DNA of 64,000 bases from an uncultured Lachnospiraceae bacterium (GCA_937920345.1 CALGVA010000054.1:124001-188000), one strand, 5' to 3'. Shown: positions 9,081-19,084, counted from the first letter of the stretch. A program made the numbers and translations. Notes: a model not told the origin generated them from the letters alone.

Positions 9081-10331
9081 TCAACTGTCCTTCTGTCCTG
9101 TACCTGTAACCGATGGTACATCCGGTGTAACCAGGCTGTCATCATCTGCACCGTACTGCACGCACTCGCCATACTCCTGCCAGATATTACAGATCCACGT
9201 CTTACCCTGGTTAAAAATGATCTCTTCACCGTCTTCATCATAATACTTCGCCGGCGTGAAGTCTCCGTCGTATCGCATCCATTTGCCCTGAATCGCCTTA
9301 CCGTTCGTAAAGACGATCGCATCGCCTTCACCGTGCACGCCAAACGCAAGATAATCGTGACTGTCCCTGACCTCACCGTGACAGTACTGAAATACCACAT
9401 TGCTGACTGCAAGCTGTTCATTGTTAAGCTCGTCAATCTGTTTGCCGCCATCCTGATAACGATAGTAGAGCTGATCGTCTTCGTGATACTCAAAGTATGG
9501 ATTATACGCGCCATATCCGCCGGAATTGTTCCCCGTCTTACCGCCCGGATAGATGATACAGGCATCGTCATTCTCCGCATAGTCCGCCCGCACATCATCC
9601 GCCGCAAACAGAAACGGCGGCACATAATTAGCATCATAGTTCCAGTCATATCCGAGACGGTCTACCGCCTTAAACAGTCCGTCTATCATAAGATAGCCCG
9701 TAAATTCCTTGGCGTATCCCGGACGCTTCACTCTGCTGAAAGCCTCATCAGCCGCGTTGTGAATACCCGGCACCCCGGCACTGACATTATAGTAATCCGG
9801 TCTGTTGATCAACTCTTCCACATACGGTCTCGCCAGCCCCCAGTTGCAGTAGATTGCTTCATACCCCATCGCAACATACACGAAATAATCACGGCTGCTT
9901 CTGACAGGTCCGATCCGCTCCAGTTCGTCAAAATCTTCAAACACTGCCATCAGTCTTGTAATACGCCCTTCCACTGGCGCTTCATATATGATATCGGCCT
10001 GCGACAATCCGTATTGCGGCATCGCCGGTCTGTTATTCGGTATCATGACCGCAATCGGTCTTCTGTTCGCCTGCTCTGTACTTGTCCACTGACCGGTCAG
10101 GTAGCTTTGTATCTTACCGTTTGTCACGGTTCGCTCCTCAATCACGGGATAAGCTGTCGTAAGTTCCGGTTCCTCGACAATCTCCGGTTCTTCTTCCGCT
10201 TCCGGCTCTGTCTCCTCTACCACTTCCGGTTCCGGCAGCGGCGCAGGTTCTTCCTTCTTACCGCAGCCGTTTAAGCAGGCTGCCACGCATAAAGCTGTTA
10301 CAATCATTAAAGCTGTTTTCTTATGAACCAT
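9081..10331 (-). CDS. DUF3048 lipoprotein (YerB-like)
   Basis: An exported lipoprotein of 416 aa. The signal peptide ends in the lipobox LNGC (about residues 20-23) and is followed by an acidic Pro/Glu linker (residues 26-55). The body matches the DUF3048/YerB arrangement: RPIAVMIPNNRPAMPQYGLSQADIIYEAPVEG, GPVRSSRDYFVYVAMGYEAI and, C-terminally, NVVFQYC and DGDFTPAKYYDEDGEEI (longer blocks abridged). The function is unknown; YerB members sit outside the membrane. A GGGGGAAAG ribosome binding site precedes the ATG. It stands alone, with its stop 75 bases before prmA. Confidence 0.9.
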   Translation of the reverse strand: MVHKKTALMIVTALCVAACLNGCGKKEEPAPLPEPEVVEETEPEAEEEPEIVEEPELTTAYPVIEERTVTNGKIQSYLTGQWTSTEQANRRPIAVMIPNNRPAMPQYGLSQADIIYEAPVEGRITRLMAVFEDFDELERIGPVRSSRDYFVYVAMGYEAIYCNWGLARPYVEELINRPDYYNVSAGVPGIHNAADEAFSRVKRPGYAKEFTGYLMIDGLFKAVDRLGYDWNYDANYVPPFLFAADDVRADYAENDDACIIYPGGKTGNNSGGYGAYNPYFEYHEDDQLYYRYQDGGKQIDELNNEQLAVSNVVFQYCHGEVRDSHDYLAFGVHGEGDAIVFTNGKAIQGKWMRYDGDFTPAKYYDEDGEEIIFNQGKTWICNIWQEYGECVQYGADDDSLVTPDVPSVTGTGQKDS

Positions 10332-10437
10332 CTTTCCCCCTTTTCCATGTCATACGTTGTTTCAGTCTGCACACGCTTTAGTATGTGTACGATAGACATA
10401 TTTATTATAACCGAAAATTGGAAGGCTGTATATAATC

Positions 10438-10463
10438 AAAAACAGCCGACCGAAGCCGGCTGT
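10438..10463 (-). terminator. Terminator of the first subtilase gene
   Basis: On the minus strand ACAGCCG pairs with CGGCTGT across a short loop and is followed by TTTTT, 8 bases after the subtilase stop codon. Confidence 0.85.
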
Positions 10464-10470
10464 CTTCTAT

Positions 10471-13400
10471 TTAATTTGTATACTTAATTGTTCCATCTTT
10501 AAATCGTGCAGCATAGAGTGTCAATTTTGCCGTCAAACCAGAACCATCTCTGAGTTTCACCGTCATTGTCATTTTCTGCATTTCATTCGTGTACAGCTGA
10601 CTAACCGTAGATGGCTTGCTTGTAGTCACCTGACCCGGAATGGGGTCAATGAAGCAGTACAAAGAACCATCGTCCGTTTGCCGATACCATTTATCAAGAC
10701 CGGGATTCTTACCTCCGGATACAGTAACAGTGAAATAGTCAGGCGCTACCACCTTCCTGCCGTCCGCTAAGGTCGCAGTAACCAGGTGCGATCCCTCCTC
10801 TATGGAAATTTGTTTAAACAGCGGTCTAACGGCAAACAGATACTGGTTGGAAGTTACGCCACTGCCATCTGCTGCTGTCGCAGTAATATAAGCTGTCGCC
10901 CCCAGCGGTGCCTCTTTATTTGCCGTTACCTTGCCGTTTTTATCTACAGTTAAAACAGCGGTATTGCTAGAAGCCCATGTCACCTTCTTATCATTTGGCG
11001 TACCATAATTACTGCTGTATTTAGCTGTAAGTACAATGCTCTTGCCCTGTGCAATATACCCTGCATAGCCGCCGGTACCATCGCCGAGATCATCAAAATA
11101 GGATCCGTAGCTGTCCTTAGTTCCTATGCTCAATTTGGACATCGGCACGTTAACATTGACCTTACAGGTTGCTTTTTTGTTGCTGCCGTCAGTAGCTGCG
11201 CAAGTGATCGTAGCTTTACCCGCAGCCCTCGCAGTAACATTACCGTCCTGATCCACACTTGCTATAGAAGGTGCGCTGCTCGTCCATTCAATCAGGCTCG
11301 AATCTCCCCCCGTTACTGTTGCGGACAGTTTTCCGGTAATCGGCGTTGTCTCACTCGCTTTCTTACTGAAGAGTACCATATTTTTACTCGAAAGCTCTAT
11401 CTTCGTAATCGCACCCGATACAATTGTCACTGTATAGGCGGCAGATGATACTTTACCACTGTCGTTAGCGGTCGCCGTCACAGTACAAGTTCCTGTTGCA
11501 TCTGCCTTTGCACTCACCTTACCATTATTCGCTACGGTTACCTTGCCATTGCCGCCATCTACCGTCCAGGTGACTTTCTTATTGGTGGCATTCGCCGGTG
11601 CAATGTTCGCTTTCAGCGTAATGGATTTTCCGGCAGCCACCTTGGTCGATCCGGTTATCGTTATTTCCGTAACAGGCTGATTTACGGTCACGTTACAGGA
11701 AGCACTCTTATTAAAACCATCATTAGAAATTGCTTTGATTACAACCTTACCGGGCGCAACCGCGGTAACAACACCGTCACTGACAGTAGCCACTTTATTG
11801 TTACTGCTGGACCAGATCACATCACCGGCAGCAGCAGCGCCATCCTCTCTGGTCACTTGAAGATAATTATTCAAATTCAGTGTCTGACCTCTATCCAGAG
11901 TCTGTGCCTTCAGTTTTGTTTTTCCATCCATAAAGGCAATCGACTTAACAGACGCTTTCGCAATCACGGTAAATCTATACTCTTTCGAGACGCCATTAAA
12001 AGTGCTGCCGTCTGTACCCACCGCTGTAGCAGTGACAGTATATTCCCCTGCAGCAGTAGTAGACTTCGTTTTCACCGTGCCGTTCGTAACTGTAATTCCC
12101 GCCGCCTTCGCCGCCGCGTCAACATTCCACTGTACCTTCTTGGAAACTGCATAGTCCGGCATAACATTCGCCACCAGCACTAAACTCTTTCCCGCAGCAA
12201 CACTTGAATTTCCGGTTTTAGAAGTCAATACCACATCCGAAGGAATCGGTGCCAGCGTGCATGATTTGACTGCAACCTTACTTGCCTTGCCAGTAACCGG
12301 ATTCAGAGCAAGCGCCTTGATGGTTACTTTCTTTGCACCGGTCAATGTAACTGGTGTTCCCGTATACCTGCTTGCGTTTAAGACTTCGCCGTTCTTATAC
12401 GCAGGATTCTTTCCGTCCGTTGAATACCAGATTTCCACATCCACGGCAGTTTTAGTGGAAAGCGTAGCCGTCACACTTTCTGCCGTATAAGTTGTCCCGT
12501 TTTGCGGCGTTTCATTGATCGTGATGACCGGTGCATCCGGAGCAGTGATATCCGATGCGATCTTCAATGCGCCCGGCAGCCATGTAGTGCCCGCACCCAT
12601 ACCGGAACTGGTGCACTTGGTCGTAGAAGATTTCATCTTTGCAAGAAGTGCGTCCACTTTAGCTTTACCACTCTTACCACGAATCGATTGATCCGCAGAA
12701 AGAATCACCGCCGCCGTACCTGCCGCAGCAGGAGAAGCCTGGCTGGTGCCGCTCATATACCCATAACCATTGGGAAGGGTAGAATAAATATGTACACCCG
12801 GGAATGACAGCTTCACAGTACCGCCATAGTTAGAGAATGCGGCCCGCGCGCCATTCTGATCCACGGCGCCTACGGAAATCACACCGCTGTATGCTGCCGG
12901 GAAACTATAACCGTCTGTGTCTTCATTACCGGAGGATGCGAAAACTGCCACACCCTTGTTGTATGCGTTCTTAACGCTTGTCTCATACGCAGCACTGTAC
13001 ATGGGACCGCCCAGGCTCATGTTAATGATATCATTACCATCGGCTACTGCCGCATTGATGGCCATCATAATATCCGCAGAATCCGCACCTGCATCATCGC
13101 CTGCCGGAAATACACAATAGCCTCGTACCTGCGCATCCGGTGCAATTCCCACACCGCCTGTACCATTATCATCAGCGGCAATAATACCTGCCACATGTGT
13201 TCCGTGCTCACCATTATCACCATTAAACTCTGTACCGGTTGCACCGCCGACAAAATTTCTTCCTGCCGCAGCATTGTTTGACAGATCTTCATGATCTCTT
13301 TGCAGACCTGTATCGATCACGGCAACCTTGACACCCTGTCCTTTATATCCTGCTGCCCAGGCATAGCCGGTGCCAATATAGTCATGCTGCCACTGTTCTG

Positions 13401-14292
13401 TCAGTGCCGGGTCGCTATAGCCTGACACTGCTTTAGAATCATTCACATCCTCGGTAAGATAGTAGTAGTAGTTAGGCCATACAGCGGGCAGTTTCATTTC
13501 AGGTGCTGCCGCAGCGGCCACTGCCATAGCTACCGTGGCCTTTTCAGGCAGACTGATTACGGCTACGCCATAAGCATAGCTGTCCAGATCTCCGCCAAAA
13601 GCTGCGGCTACCTGCTCAGCTTCTTCTGCCGTCTCTGCCAGATACACCACTTCACCAAGCTCATATAAACCTTCCGCATCCGGATATTGATCTGCATTTA
13701 TGGAAGCTGTGCTGACAATGTCATTCACATGATCTGCCAGCACCCGTTTATCCGCCATCTGTGCTGAAGACATCGTGTAATCATCGCCCAGTCCCGGGAA
13801 CAATGCCAAAACATCTTCTTCCGGATCTTCTTTCCCGGAATCCTCTTCCGGAAGCGTATTCTCCGATACCGTATTATCTGATACTGAATCTTCAGAATCT
13901 GACACCTCATCTTCTTCCGGAGTATCATCTGCCGCGGGCTCATCCACATCGTCTACGGAATCGTCTGTCTCGTCTGAAGGCTCTTCTGTTTCTTCGGAAG
14001 GCTCCTCTGTTTCCTCCATGTCATCAGAAGATTCCTCATCTTTACCTTCTTCCGGTTCTGAGGACTGCTCCGTGTCCTGCACTTCTTCCGAATCGTTACC
14101 TGTTACTTCTTCTGTGGACTGCTCAGGTGTTTCTAAAGCTATGTCCTCTTCTGAGGGTGCACTCTCCGGTGTCTCGACAGACTGTTCGTCAAAAACCGGT
14201 TCCGAGGCTGTGGTTGCCAGCACTTCCATCCCTGTTGTATGGAACAGCAAGGAGCATGCCAGCACTAATGATAGTATCTTTGCTTTTTTCAT
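10471..14292 (-). CDS. Secreted S8 subtilase with bacterial Ig-like repeats
   Basis: A large secreted serine protease of 1273 aa. It has a signal peptide ending near EVLATTA, an acidic Ser/Glu/Asp/Thr linker (about residues 30-165), a propeptide-like region (about 170-275) ending in LPAVWPNYYYYL, then the S8 domain. The triad is D327 (VIDTG), H366 (HGTHVAG) and S517 (GTSQASP), with the oxyanion Asn in ASSGNEDT. After it come a chitobiase-like module (about residues 588-675) and at least four or five Ig-like BIG2-type repeats marked by WSSSNNKVATVSDGVVTAVA and similar phrases. There is no LPXTG or other anchor at the end. It lies after a small lipoprotein resembling the propeptide and near a second similar protease, all on the same strand. 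The substrate is unknown. Confidence 0.92.
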   Translation of the reverse strand: MKKAKILSLVLACSLLFHTTGMEVLATTASEPVFDEQSVETPESAPSEEDIALETPEQSTEEVTGNDSEEVQDTEQSSEPEEGKDEESSDDMEETEEPSEETEEPSDETDDSVDDVDEPAADDTPEEDEVSDSEDSVSDNTVSENTLPEEDSGKEDPEEDVLALFPGLGDDYTMSSAQMADKRVLADHVNDIVSTASINADQYPDAEGLYELGEVVYLAETAEEAEQVAAAFGGDLDSYAYGVAVISLPEKATVAMAVAAAAAPEMKLPAVWPNYYYYLTEDVNDSKAVSGYSDPALTEQWQHDYIGTGYAWAAGYKGQGVKVAVIDTGLQRDHEDLSNNAAAGRNFVGGATGTEFNGDNGEHGTHVAGIIAADDNGTGGVGIAPDAQVRGYCVFPAGDDAGADSADIMMAINAAVADGNDIINMSLGGPMYSAAYETSVKNAYNKGVAVFASSGNEDTDGYSFPAAYSGVISVGAVDQNGARAAFSNYGGTVKLSFPGVHIYSTLPNGYGYMSGTSQASPAAAGTAAVILSADQSIRGKSGKAKVDALLAKMKSSTTKCTSSGMGAGTTWLPGALKIASDITAPDAPVITINETPQNGTTYTAESVTATLSTKTAVDVEIWYSTDGKNPAYKNGEVLNASRYTGTPVTLTGAKKVTIKALALNPVTGKASKVAVKSCTLAPIPSDVVLTSKTGNSSVAAGKSLVLVANVMPDYAVSKKVQWNVDAAAKAAGITVTNGTVKTKSTTAAGEYTVTATAVGTDGSTFNGVSKEYRFTVIAKASVKSIAFMDGKTKLKAQTLDRGQTLNLNNYLQVTREDGAAAAGDVIWSSSNNKVATVSDGVVTAVAPGKVVIKAISNDGFNKSASCNVTVNQPVTEITITGSTKVAAGKSITLKANIAPANATNKKVTWTVDGGNGKVTVANNGKVSAKADATGTCTVTATANDSGKVSSAAYTVTIVSGAITKIELSSKNMVLFSKKASETTPITGKLSATVTGGDSSLIEWTSSAPSIASVDQDGNVTARAAGKATITCAATDGSNKKATCKVNVNVPMSKLSIGTKDSYGSYFDDLGDGTGGYAGYIAQGKSIVLTAKYSSNYGTPNDKKVTWASSNTAVLTVDKNGKVTANKEAPLGATAYITATAADGSGVTSNQYLFAVRPLFKQISIEEGSHLVTATLADGRKVVAPDYFTVTVSGGKNPGLDKWYRQTDDGSLYCFIDPIPGQVTTSKPSTVSQLYTNEMQKMTMTVKLRDGSGLTAKLTLYAARFKDGTIKYTN

Positions 14293-14336
14293 TTCTTCTC
14301 CCTTCTCTTTCTTCTTTATCCTTCTCGGTCATGTAT

Positions 14337-14747
14337 TTATTGTACCGTATGGAGCTTGTCTTTATGATTGGGCGCCAGCGTAGGATAGTCATTCTCTTCT
14401 CCCATACTGATGAGTTCCTGTACATCCTTATCGGTCAGATAAACAGCAACCCCATAGGAATAGCTGTCAAGTTCGATACCGTACAAGTCGGCGATCTTTT
14501 CCGCTTCCTCCAAATCCTCCGCTAAAGCGGTCAATCTCGTCTTCCCATCAGATTCGCTCTCCTCGGAATCTCTATACGAAGAAAATTCCTCATATTCAGG
14601 CAGCGGAAGCACACTTAACTCCTGTTCCACGCCATTTTGTCCTACTTCTGTCAGCTCAATAAGTTTACGTTCCCGGCCACAGCCACTAAGTCCTGCCATC
14701 GAAAGCAGAATGAGCCCCATTGTGACCGCAGCTCTTGTTATCTTCAT
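14337..14747 (-). CDS. Small lipoprotein resembling the subtilase propeptide region
   Basis: A lipoprotein of 136 residues with a signal peptide and lipobox LSGC. Its C-terminal half, LAEDLEEAEKIADLYGIELD then SYSYGVAVYLTDKDVQEL and TLAPNHKDKL, matches the propeptide region of the next gene (LAETAEEAEQVAAAFGGDLD, SYAYGVAVISL, AVWPNY) and, less closely, that of the second protease. No catalytic domain follows: the stop is real and 44 bases separate it from the protease start. By analogy with I9-type propeptides it may be a membrane-tethered chaperone or inhibitor of the proteases; that is inference. A GGAAGG precedes the ATG. Confidence 0.8.
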   Translation of the reverse strand: MKITRAAVTMGLILLSMAGLSGCGRERKLIELTEVGQNGVEQELSVLPLPEYEEFSSYRDSEESESDGKTRLTALAEDLEEAEKIADLYGIELDSYSYGVAVYLTDKDVQELISMGEENDYPTLAPNHKDKLHTVQ

Positions 14748-14877
14748 TTCGTCACCTTCCTCTACACAAATAGCAATTCCACTCGTACTTAGTTAGCATA
14801 ACATATCTGACTTGTAAATCATAGTCTTACAACAAAATAATTAGCATAATGCATAGCATATATGCCCTAAATACAAC

Positions 14878-14920
14878 GGGAATCGAATAATTTTCTTTTC
14901 TGAAAATTTATCCGATTCCC
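14878..14920 (-). terminator. Hairpin after the second subtilase gene
   Basis: GGGAATCG pairs with CGATTCCC, and the inner arms (TTTTC with GAAAA) extend the stem to about 18 pairs with one mismatch and one bulge. It sits 22 bases past the stop codon. The following minus-strand bases GTTGTATTT form only a poor T-run, so termination is probable rather than certain. Confidence 0.5.
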
Positions 14921-14942
14921 GATCATAAAAGATGAACGCGAT

Positions 14943-17900
14943 CTACTTCACTCTAAAATAATACTTCACCTGACAGTCACTTCCATCCATGGCTTTCAGC
15001 GTAACTGTGGCGTCCCCCTTCTTATATGCTGCAAGCTGCATCCTGCCCTGCTGAACGACCGACACCGATACTACTGACGGATTCGAGGAGGTCACCGCAA
15101 TAGAAACCTGGTCTTTGTCAGCACGAACATCAAAGTAGCAAAACGTACCCTCCTCCAGCGTATACAGATATGCCGTGGACATATCACCTTTCTTATCCCG
15201 GAGCCATATGCTGGTCACCGGCTCTCTGACGCTTATCGCATAGGTTTTCGTCACGCCGCTGCCGTCATTTGCCGTCGCCTTGACCGTGTATTGGCCAACG
15301 ATCGCGTTGATTGCCGCCTCCACCTTACCACCAGACGTGATTTTCATGCCGGTTGACAGTATCAGATTGCCTTCTATCTTTTGTCCCGTAGTATCATACA
15401 GTTCCCACGTTACGCCCTTGTTCGACACTTTACCGTTTTCCGTCTCCACGACAGCCTTCATCTGCAGCGTTTTCCCTCTCGCCACATACTGGTTCCTGCC
15501 GGCCGCAGGTGCAATGACGATACCGGATGCCGGGTTATTAACAGTTACCGTGCATGTCAGGCGCTTGCCCGATCCGTCAGTCGATGCAATCACAACATTC
15601 GTCTTTCCTGCCGCCTGTCCGGTAGCCTCGACCGTCAGTCTGATTACTTTTTCTGTCTGTTTGCCGCCGGCTTCCGCAACCGCGGCACTACCGTCTGCTG
15701 CATCCTCAACACTGACCGAAGCAATACCGGGATTACTGTTCGTCACCTCATAAGCGCTCAGGTCAGCGCCCGCTTTTCCCCTGATCGTCGCATAGACCGT
15801 AGCCGCAGTCTTTGTTGTGATCGTCTGCTGCTTGCGGCATATAGATACATTCCTGTATTCCTTATCATTAAATGTGATACCTGTAATCGCGCCCGCCGCA
15901 ATCGTAATCATCTTAGACCCGCTCTGTCCGCTGCCGTCTGCGGCAGTCGCGGTAATCATATAGGTGCCTGCCGCTGCAGCGGCAGTTGTCGTGAGCCTGC
16001 CGGTTGACGCATTGATCTTCACACCGATCTCACGACTGCGCTCAGCCGTCACCTCAACAAACTGTCTTTCTGCCGCTTCTCCTGTTCCCGCCACTTCCTC
16101 CGACAGTTTCCATTTCACTTTCTTATTGCTGGTATATGCAGGCGTCACCGTCGCTTTATAAGTCGGGCTCTTACCGGCCGCCACCTTGTCATTCCCCGTT
16201 ATTGCAATCCCGGTGGCAAGCTGTTTCACCGTAAAGACACAGGTCGCCTTCTTACCGCTGGAATCATCCGCAAGCGCCGTGATCGTTGCTTTCCCCGCTT
16301 TAAGAGGCGTCACAATACCGGACGCATCGACCCTGGCAACCGCCGTATTACTGCTGCTCCACTTAAAGTCCGACAGTACCGCCGCCGTACCGTCTTTACA
16401 CCTGCCGTCCAGATTACTGCCCAGATCGTAAGTATTGTCATCGGGCAGTATAAGCGTCACATTTCTGAGTGCCGCATTGTCGTTCGCAAATCTGACTGTA
16501 TCGATCTTCACGGTATCGGTCACGGTGATTTGATGTGTCGCGCTCCTGGCGCTCTGATCCTTCGCCGTGGCCTTGACCGTATATACGCCTGCGATTGCGT
16601 TCTTTGTCGCAGTGACTTTGCCGGCCGTTGTGATGCTCACGCCCACATCCCTTGCCAGTTTCGTATCGACCTTACGGTCATCCGCCGTATACAGTTCCCA
16701 TGTCACCTTTTTATTCGATGCATATGCCGGCAGAACCTCCGCCTTCATCTGCGCACTCTTACCCTTCGCAATCTTCTGTACACCGGAGATCGTAATACTG
16801 CTGACATAAGGCTTGAGCGTGTAAGAAGCAGACCTGACTGTGCTTGCCACTCCATTCTCGTTAACTGCAATCGCCTTGACGGTCGCCTTCGCCTGACCTG
16901 TAATCTCAAAAGGCTGCGTGTACGCCACCGCATCGTTACCGGCCAAACCATTCTTATAGGTCGGCGTCTTACCATTGATTGTATAATAAACAGTTGCTTC
17001 ACCCTGCGCCTGTATGGTTACTTCCACTGTCTGCGCCGTCTCTGTATCATCGGGTTTAAATTGAATCGTCGGCGCCGCAGGTCTGGTCACTGCGGTACTC
17101 AGCTTCAGTGCTCTGGGAAGCTGTGTGATACCGGCCCCCATACCCGATCCTGCGCTGACAGCGTTGGATTTCATTGCGCTTTCCAATGCATCGACCCTTG
17201 CTTTTCCGGTCTTATCGCGCACGCTCTCATTGCCGGATAAGATGACCGCCGCCTCTCCAACCGCCACGGGACACGCCATGGATGTACCGCTCATGCGCGT
17301 ATAGCCGGTACCATTCTTACTCGTAGACCAGATTGCGACACCCGGTGCGCTTAAATCTACCTTATCCCCATAATTGGAAAAACCTGCCCGCTCATTGCCT
17401 GCATCCGTAGCCGCTACACTGATGACATGGTCATAGCATGAAGGATATGTATAATTCGTCCCGCCATCATTACCCGAAGCGGCAAACAGCACAATCCCCT
17501 GCTCATATGCATCATTAACCGTCTGCTGAAACACATCATTATAACCGAGTCCGCCCAGACTCATATTGATAATATCCACATTCCGTTCCTGCGCGGCCTT
17601 GATTGCCATTATGATATCGTCATCCTTGCCCGTGCCGTCAGGCAGTACATTTCCACTGTACAGCGTCACGTCCGGCGCCACACCGACACCCTGTCTGCCG
17701 TTCGCCTTCGCGCCGATAATACCGGCTACATGAGTACCATGACCGTGGCTGTCTTTCACATCCTGCTCGCATATTTCCGGATCGTATCTGTCCGGATCAT
17801 GTATACTCTCAACTGCCATGTCTGCATGACTGGCAACACCGGTATCTAACACCGCCACTTTAATTCCCTGCCCTGTATAGCCTGCCGTCCATGCATAGGG

Positions 17901-18986
17901 TGATCCGATCGTCGTATGATAATACTGGTAATATGTGCTGGACGATTGTAAATACGGATCGCTGTACCCCAGCGCCTCCAGATAGGAATCTTCCGGCTGT
18001 CCTGTACCGTCCGTCACACCGTCTGTTTCTATCTCGTATTCCTCTATATTGATCTCTATGAGATCGTCCTGTTCCGATGCATTCTGCGTTTCATCCGCTA
18101 TAGTACTATCCTGCACCACTTCCGCAGGAACAGCCTCATCCGTAATCTCTCCATACGCATAACGGTAATAGTTTGGCCACACCGCAGGAAGATTCATCTC
18201 CATATCGGCCGCTGCGCGCATCGCCCGGTTAACCGTATCCTGCCTGCCAAGCTGTAATGTCAGCACACCATAATCAAACTGCACAATCTGCGCATGATAC
18301 GCCTCGGCAATCAGTTCCGCCTCTTCCTGCGTCTGGGCCAAAGTGATCACCTGACCTTCCACATAATCAACGCCTTCTTCATAAGCGCTGATCTCATGCA
18401 AGCGGGAAGCCAGCTCCCGTTTGCTCTCCATCTGTTTTGATGTAAGTTTGTAGTCGTCAGAAAGCCCTGTATAGTCTTCCTTCTGCTCTTCGTCCTCCGC
18501 TCCTGCAGCTTCTTCGTCTTCTTCCACGCCCTCAAGTTCCTCTGCGTCTTCCGGTTCCGCTTCGCCGTCCGCCGGTTCTTCCGTCTCCTCCGTGCCGTCT
18601 TCATCATTTCCCGGCTCACCGCTGTCTGCCGAACCCTCTTCGCTTTCATTTCGGTCTGCATCTGCGCTGCCGTCATCCGGATTTATGTCGTCTGCTCCCG
18701 CGCTGCCGTCATCCGGGTTTATGTCATCTGCTCCCGTGCTGCCGTCATCCGGATTTATGCCGTCTGCTTCTGCACTGCCGTCATCCGGCTGTGTACCGCC
18801 CGCGCCGCTTTCATCTTCTGTCTCTGTACTGTTTTCTCCTGCGTTTCCGGAACCTTCTTCCGTTCGTGTCATGAACGTAGTGTTTTCGCCGTTCTGCGCC
18901 GCCAATACTGTTCCGGCAGGCTCCGTCGCAAACAGTACCGCCAGCACGAATGCCAATATCGTTTTACTTCTTCCGCTTTTTCTCAT
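14943..18986 (-). CDS. Second secreted S8 subtilase with bacterial Ig-like repeats
   Basis: A 1347-aa paralogue of the protease at 10.5-14.3 kb. It has a signal peptide (ILAFVLAVLFATEPAGTVLA), an acidic linker with three tandem 12-residue repeats, and a propeptide-like region (LAQTQEEAELIAEAYHAQI ... LPAVWPNYYRYA). The S8 domain has D381 (VLDTG), H419 (HGTHVAG) and S569 (GTSMACP). A Glu-rich insert (about residues 290-340) splits propeptide and catalytic domain. A chitobiase-like module and about four BIG2-type repeats follow (WSSSNTAVARVDASGIV). There is no cell-wall sorting signal. The frame is open to 19154, but those codons lie in a leader repeat; the ATG at 18986 has a GGAG 10 bases upstream and starts a clean signal peptide. 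Confidence 0.91.
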   Translation of the reverse strand: MRKSGRSKTILAFVLAVLFATEPAGTVLAAQNGENTTFMTRTEEGSGNAGENSTETEDESGAGGTQPDDGSAEADGINPDDGSTGADDINPDDGSAGADDINPDDGSADADRNESEEGSADSGEPGNDEDGTEETEEPADGEAEPEDAEELEGVEEDEEAAGAEDEEQKEDYTGLSDDYKLTSKQMESKRELASRLHEISAYEEGVDYVEGQVITLAQTQEEAELIAEAYHAQIVQFDYGVLTLQLGRQDTVNRAMRAAADMEMNLPAVWPNYYRYAYGEITDEAVPAEVVQDSTIADETQNASEQDDLIEINIEEYEIETDGVTDGTGQPEDSYLEALGYSDPYLQSSSTYYQYYHTTIGSPYAWTAGYTGQGIKVAVLDTGVASHADMAVESIHDPDRYDPEICEQDVKDSHGHGTHVAGIIGAKANGRQGVGVAPDVTLYSGNVLPDGTGKDDDIIMAIKAAQERNVDIINMSLGGLGYNDVFQQTVNDAYEQGIVLFAASGNDGGTNYTYPSCYDHVISVAATDAGNERAGFSNYGDKVDLSAPGVAIWSTSKNGTGYTRMSGTSMACPVAVGEAAVILSGNESVRDKTGKARVDALESAMKSNAVSAGSGMGAGITQLPRALKLSTAVTRPAAPTIQFKPDDTETAQTVEVTIQAQGEATVYYTINGKTPTYKNGLAGNDAVAYTQPFEITGQAKATVKAIAVNENGVASTVRSASYTLKPYVSSITISGVQKIAKGKSAQMKAEVLPAYASNKKVTWELYTADDRKVDTKLARDVGVSITTAGKVTATKNAIAGVYTVKATAKDQSARSATHQITVTDTVKIDTVRFANDNAALRNVTLILPDDNTYDLGSNLDGRCKDGTAAVLSDFKWSSSNTAVARVDASGIVTPLKAGKATITALADDSSGKKATCVFTVKQLATGIAITGNDKVAAGKSPTYKATVTPAYTSNKKVKWKLSEEVAGTGEAAERQFVEVTAERSREIGVKINASTGRLTTTAAAAAGTYMITATAADGSGQSGSKMITIAAGAITGITFNDKEYRNVSICRKQQTITTKTAATVYATIRGKAGADLSAYEVTNSNPGIASVSVEDAADGSAAVAEAGGKQTEKVIRLTVEATGQAAGKTNVVIASTDGSGKRLTCTVTVNNPASGIVIAPAAGRNQYVARGKTLQMKAVVETENGKVSNKGVTWELYDTTGQKIEGNLILSTGMKITSGGKVEAAINAIVGQYTVKATANDGSGVTKTYAISVREPVTSIWLRDKKGDMSTAYLYTLEEGTFCYFDVRADKDQVSIAVTSSNPSVVSVSVVQQGRMQLAAYKKGDATVTLKAMDGSDCQVKYYFRVK
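18664..18789 (-). repeat. 36-bp tandem repeat inside the second subtilase linker
   Basis: Three near-identical 36-base copies start at 18664, 18700 and 18736, and a partial fourth starts at 18772. They encode a 12-residue Asp-rich unit (INPDDGS plus five residues), in frame. Expansion or contraction by multiples of 36 would keep the reading frame. Confidence 0.9.
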
Positions 18987-19013
18987 AGTAGTTCTTCTCC
19001 ATATTAATCTCCA

Positions 19014-19084
19014 TTTCTGCGCATGACAAATTTGTGTCAAGCGTGTGCAGACGCAGATCTCGCGTGTGAAAAAATATTTTTCAC
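19014..19084 (-). repeat. Leader repeat, copy A (upstream of the second subtilase)
   Basis: A stretch in the 5' leader that aligns by eye with 61791-61866: TTTCTG(C/T)GCATGA, then TTTGTG, GCAGAC(G/A)CA(G/A)ATCTCGCG, ending in an AT-rich hairpin (GTGAAAAA with TTTTTCAC). It lies about 30 bases upstream of the start codon on the minus strand. Confidence 0.65.

Noticed and set aside
8994..10274. 426-codon plus-strand frame
   Set aside because: Antisense to the DUF3048 lipoprotein gene and without homology; long frames opposite real genes are common at this base composition.
10360..10376. GTCTGCACACGCTT shared with leader repeat A
   Set aside because: A 14-base match of this kind is expected by chance in a 64-kb window, and the rest of the repeat is missing.
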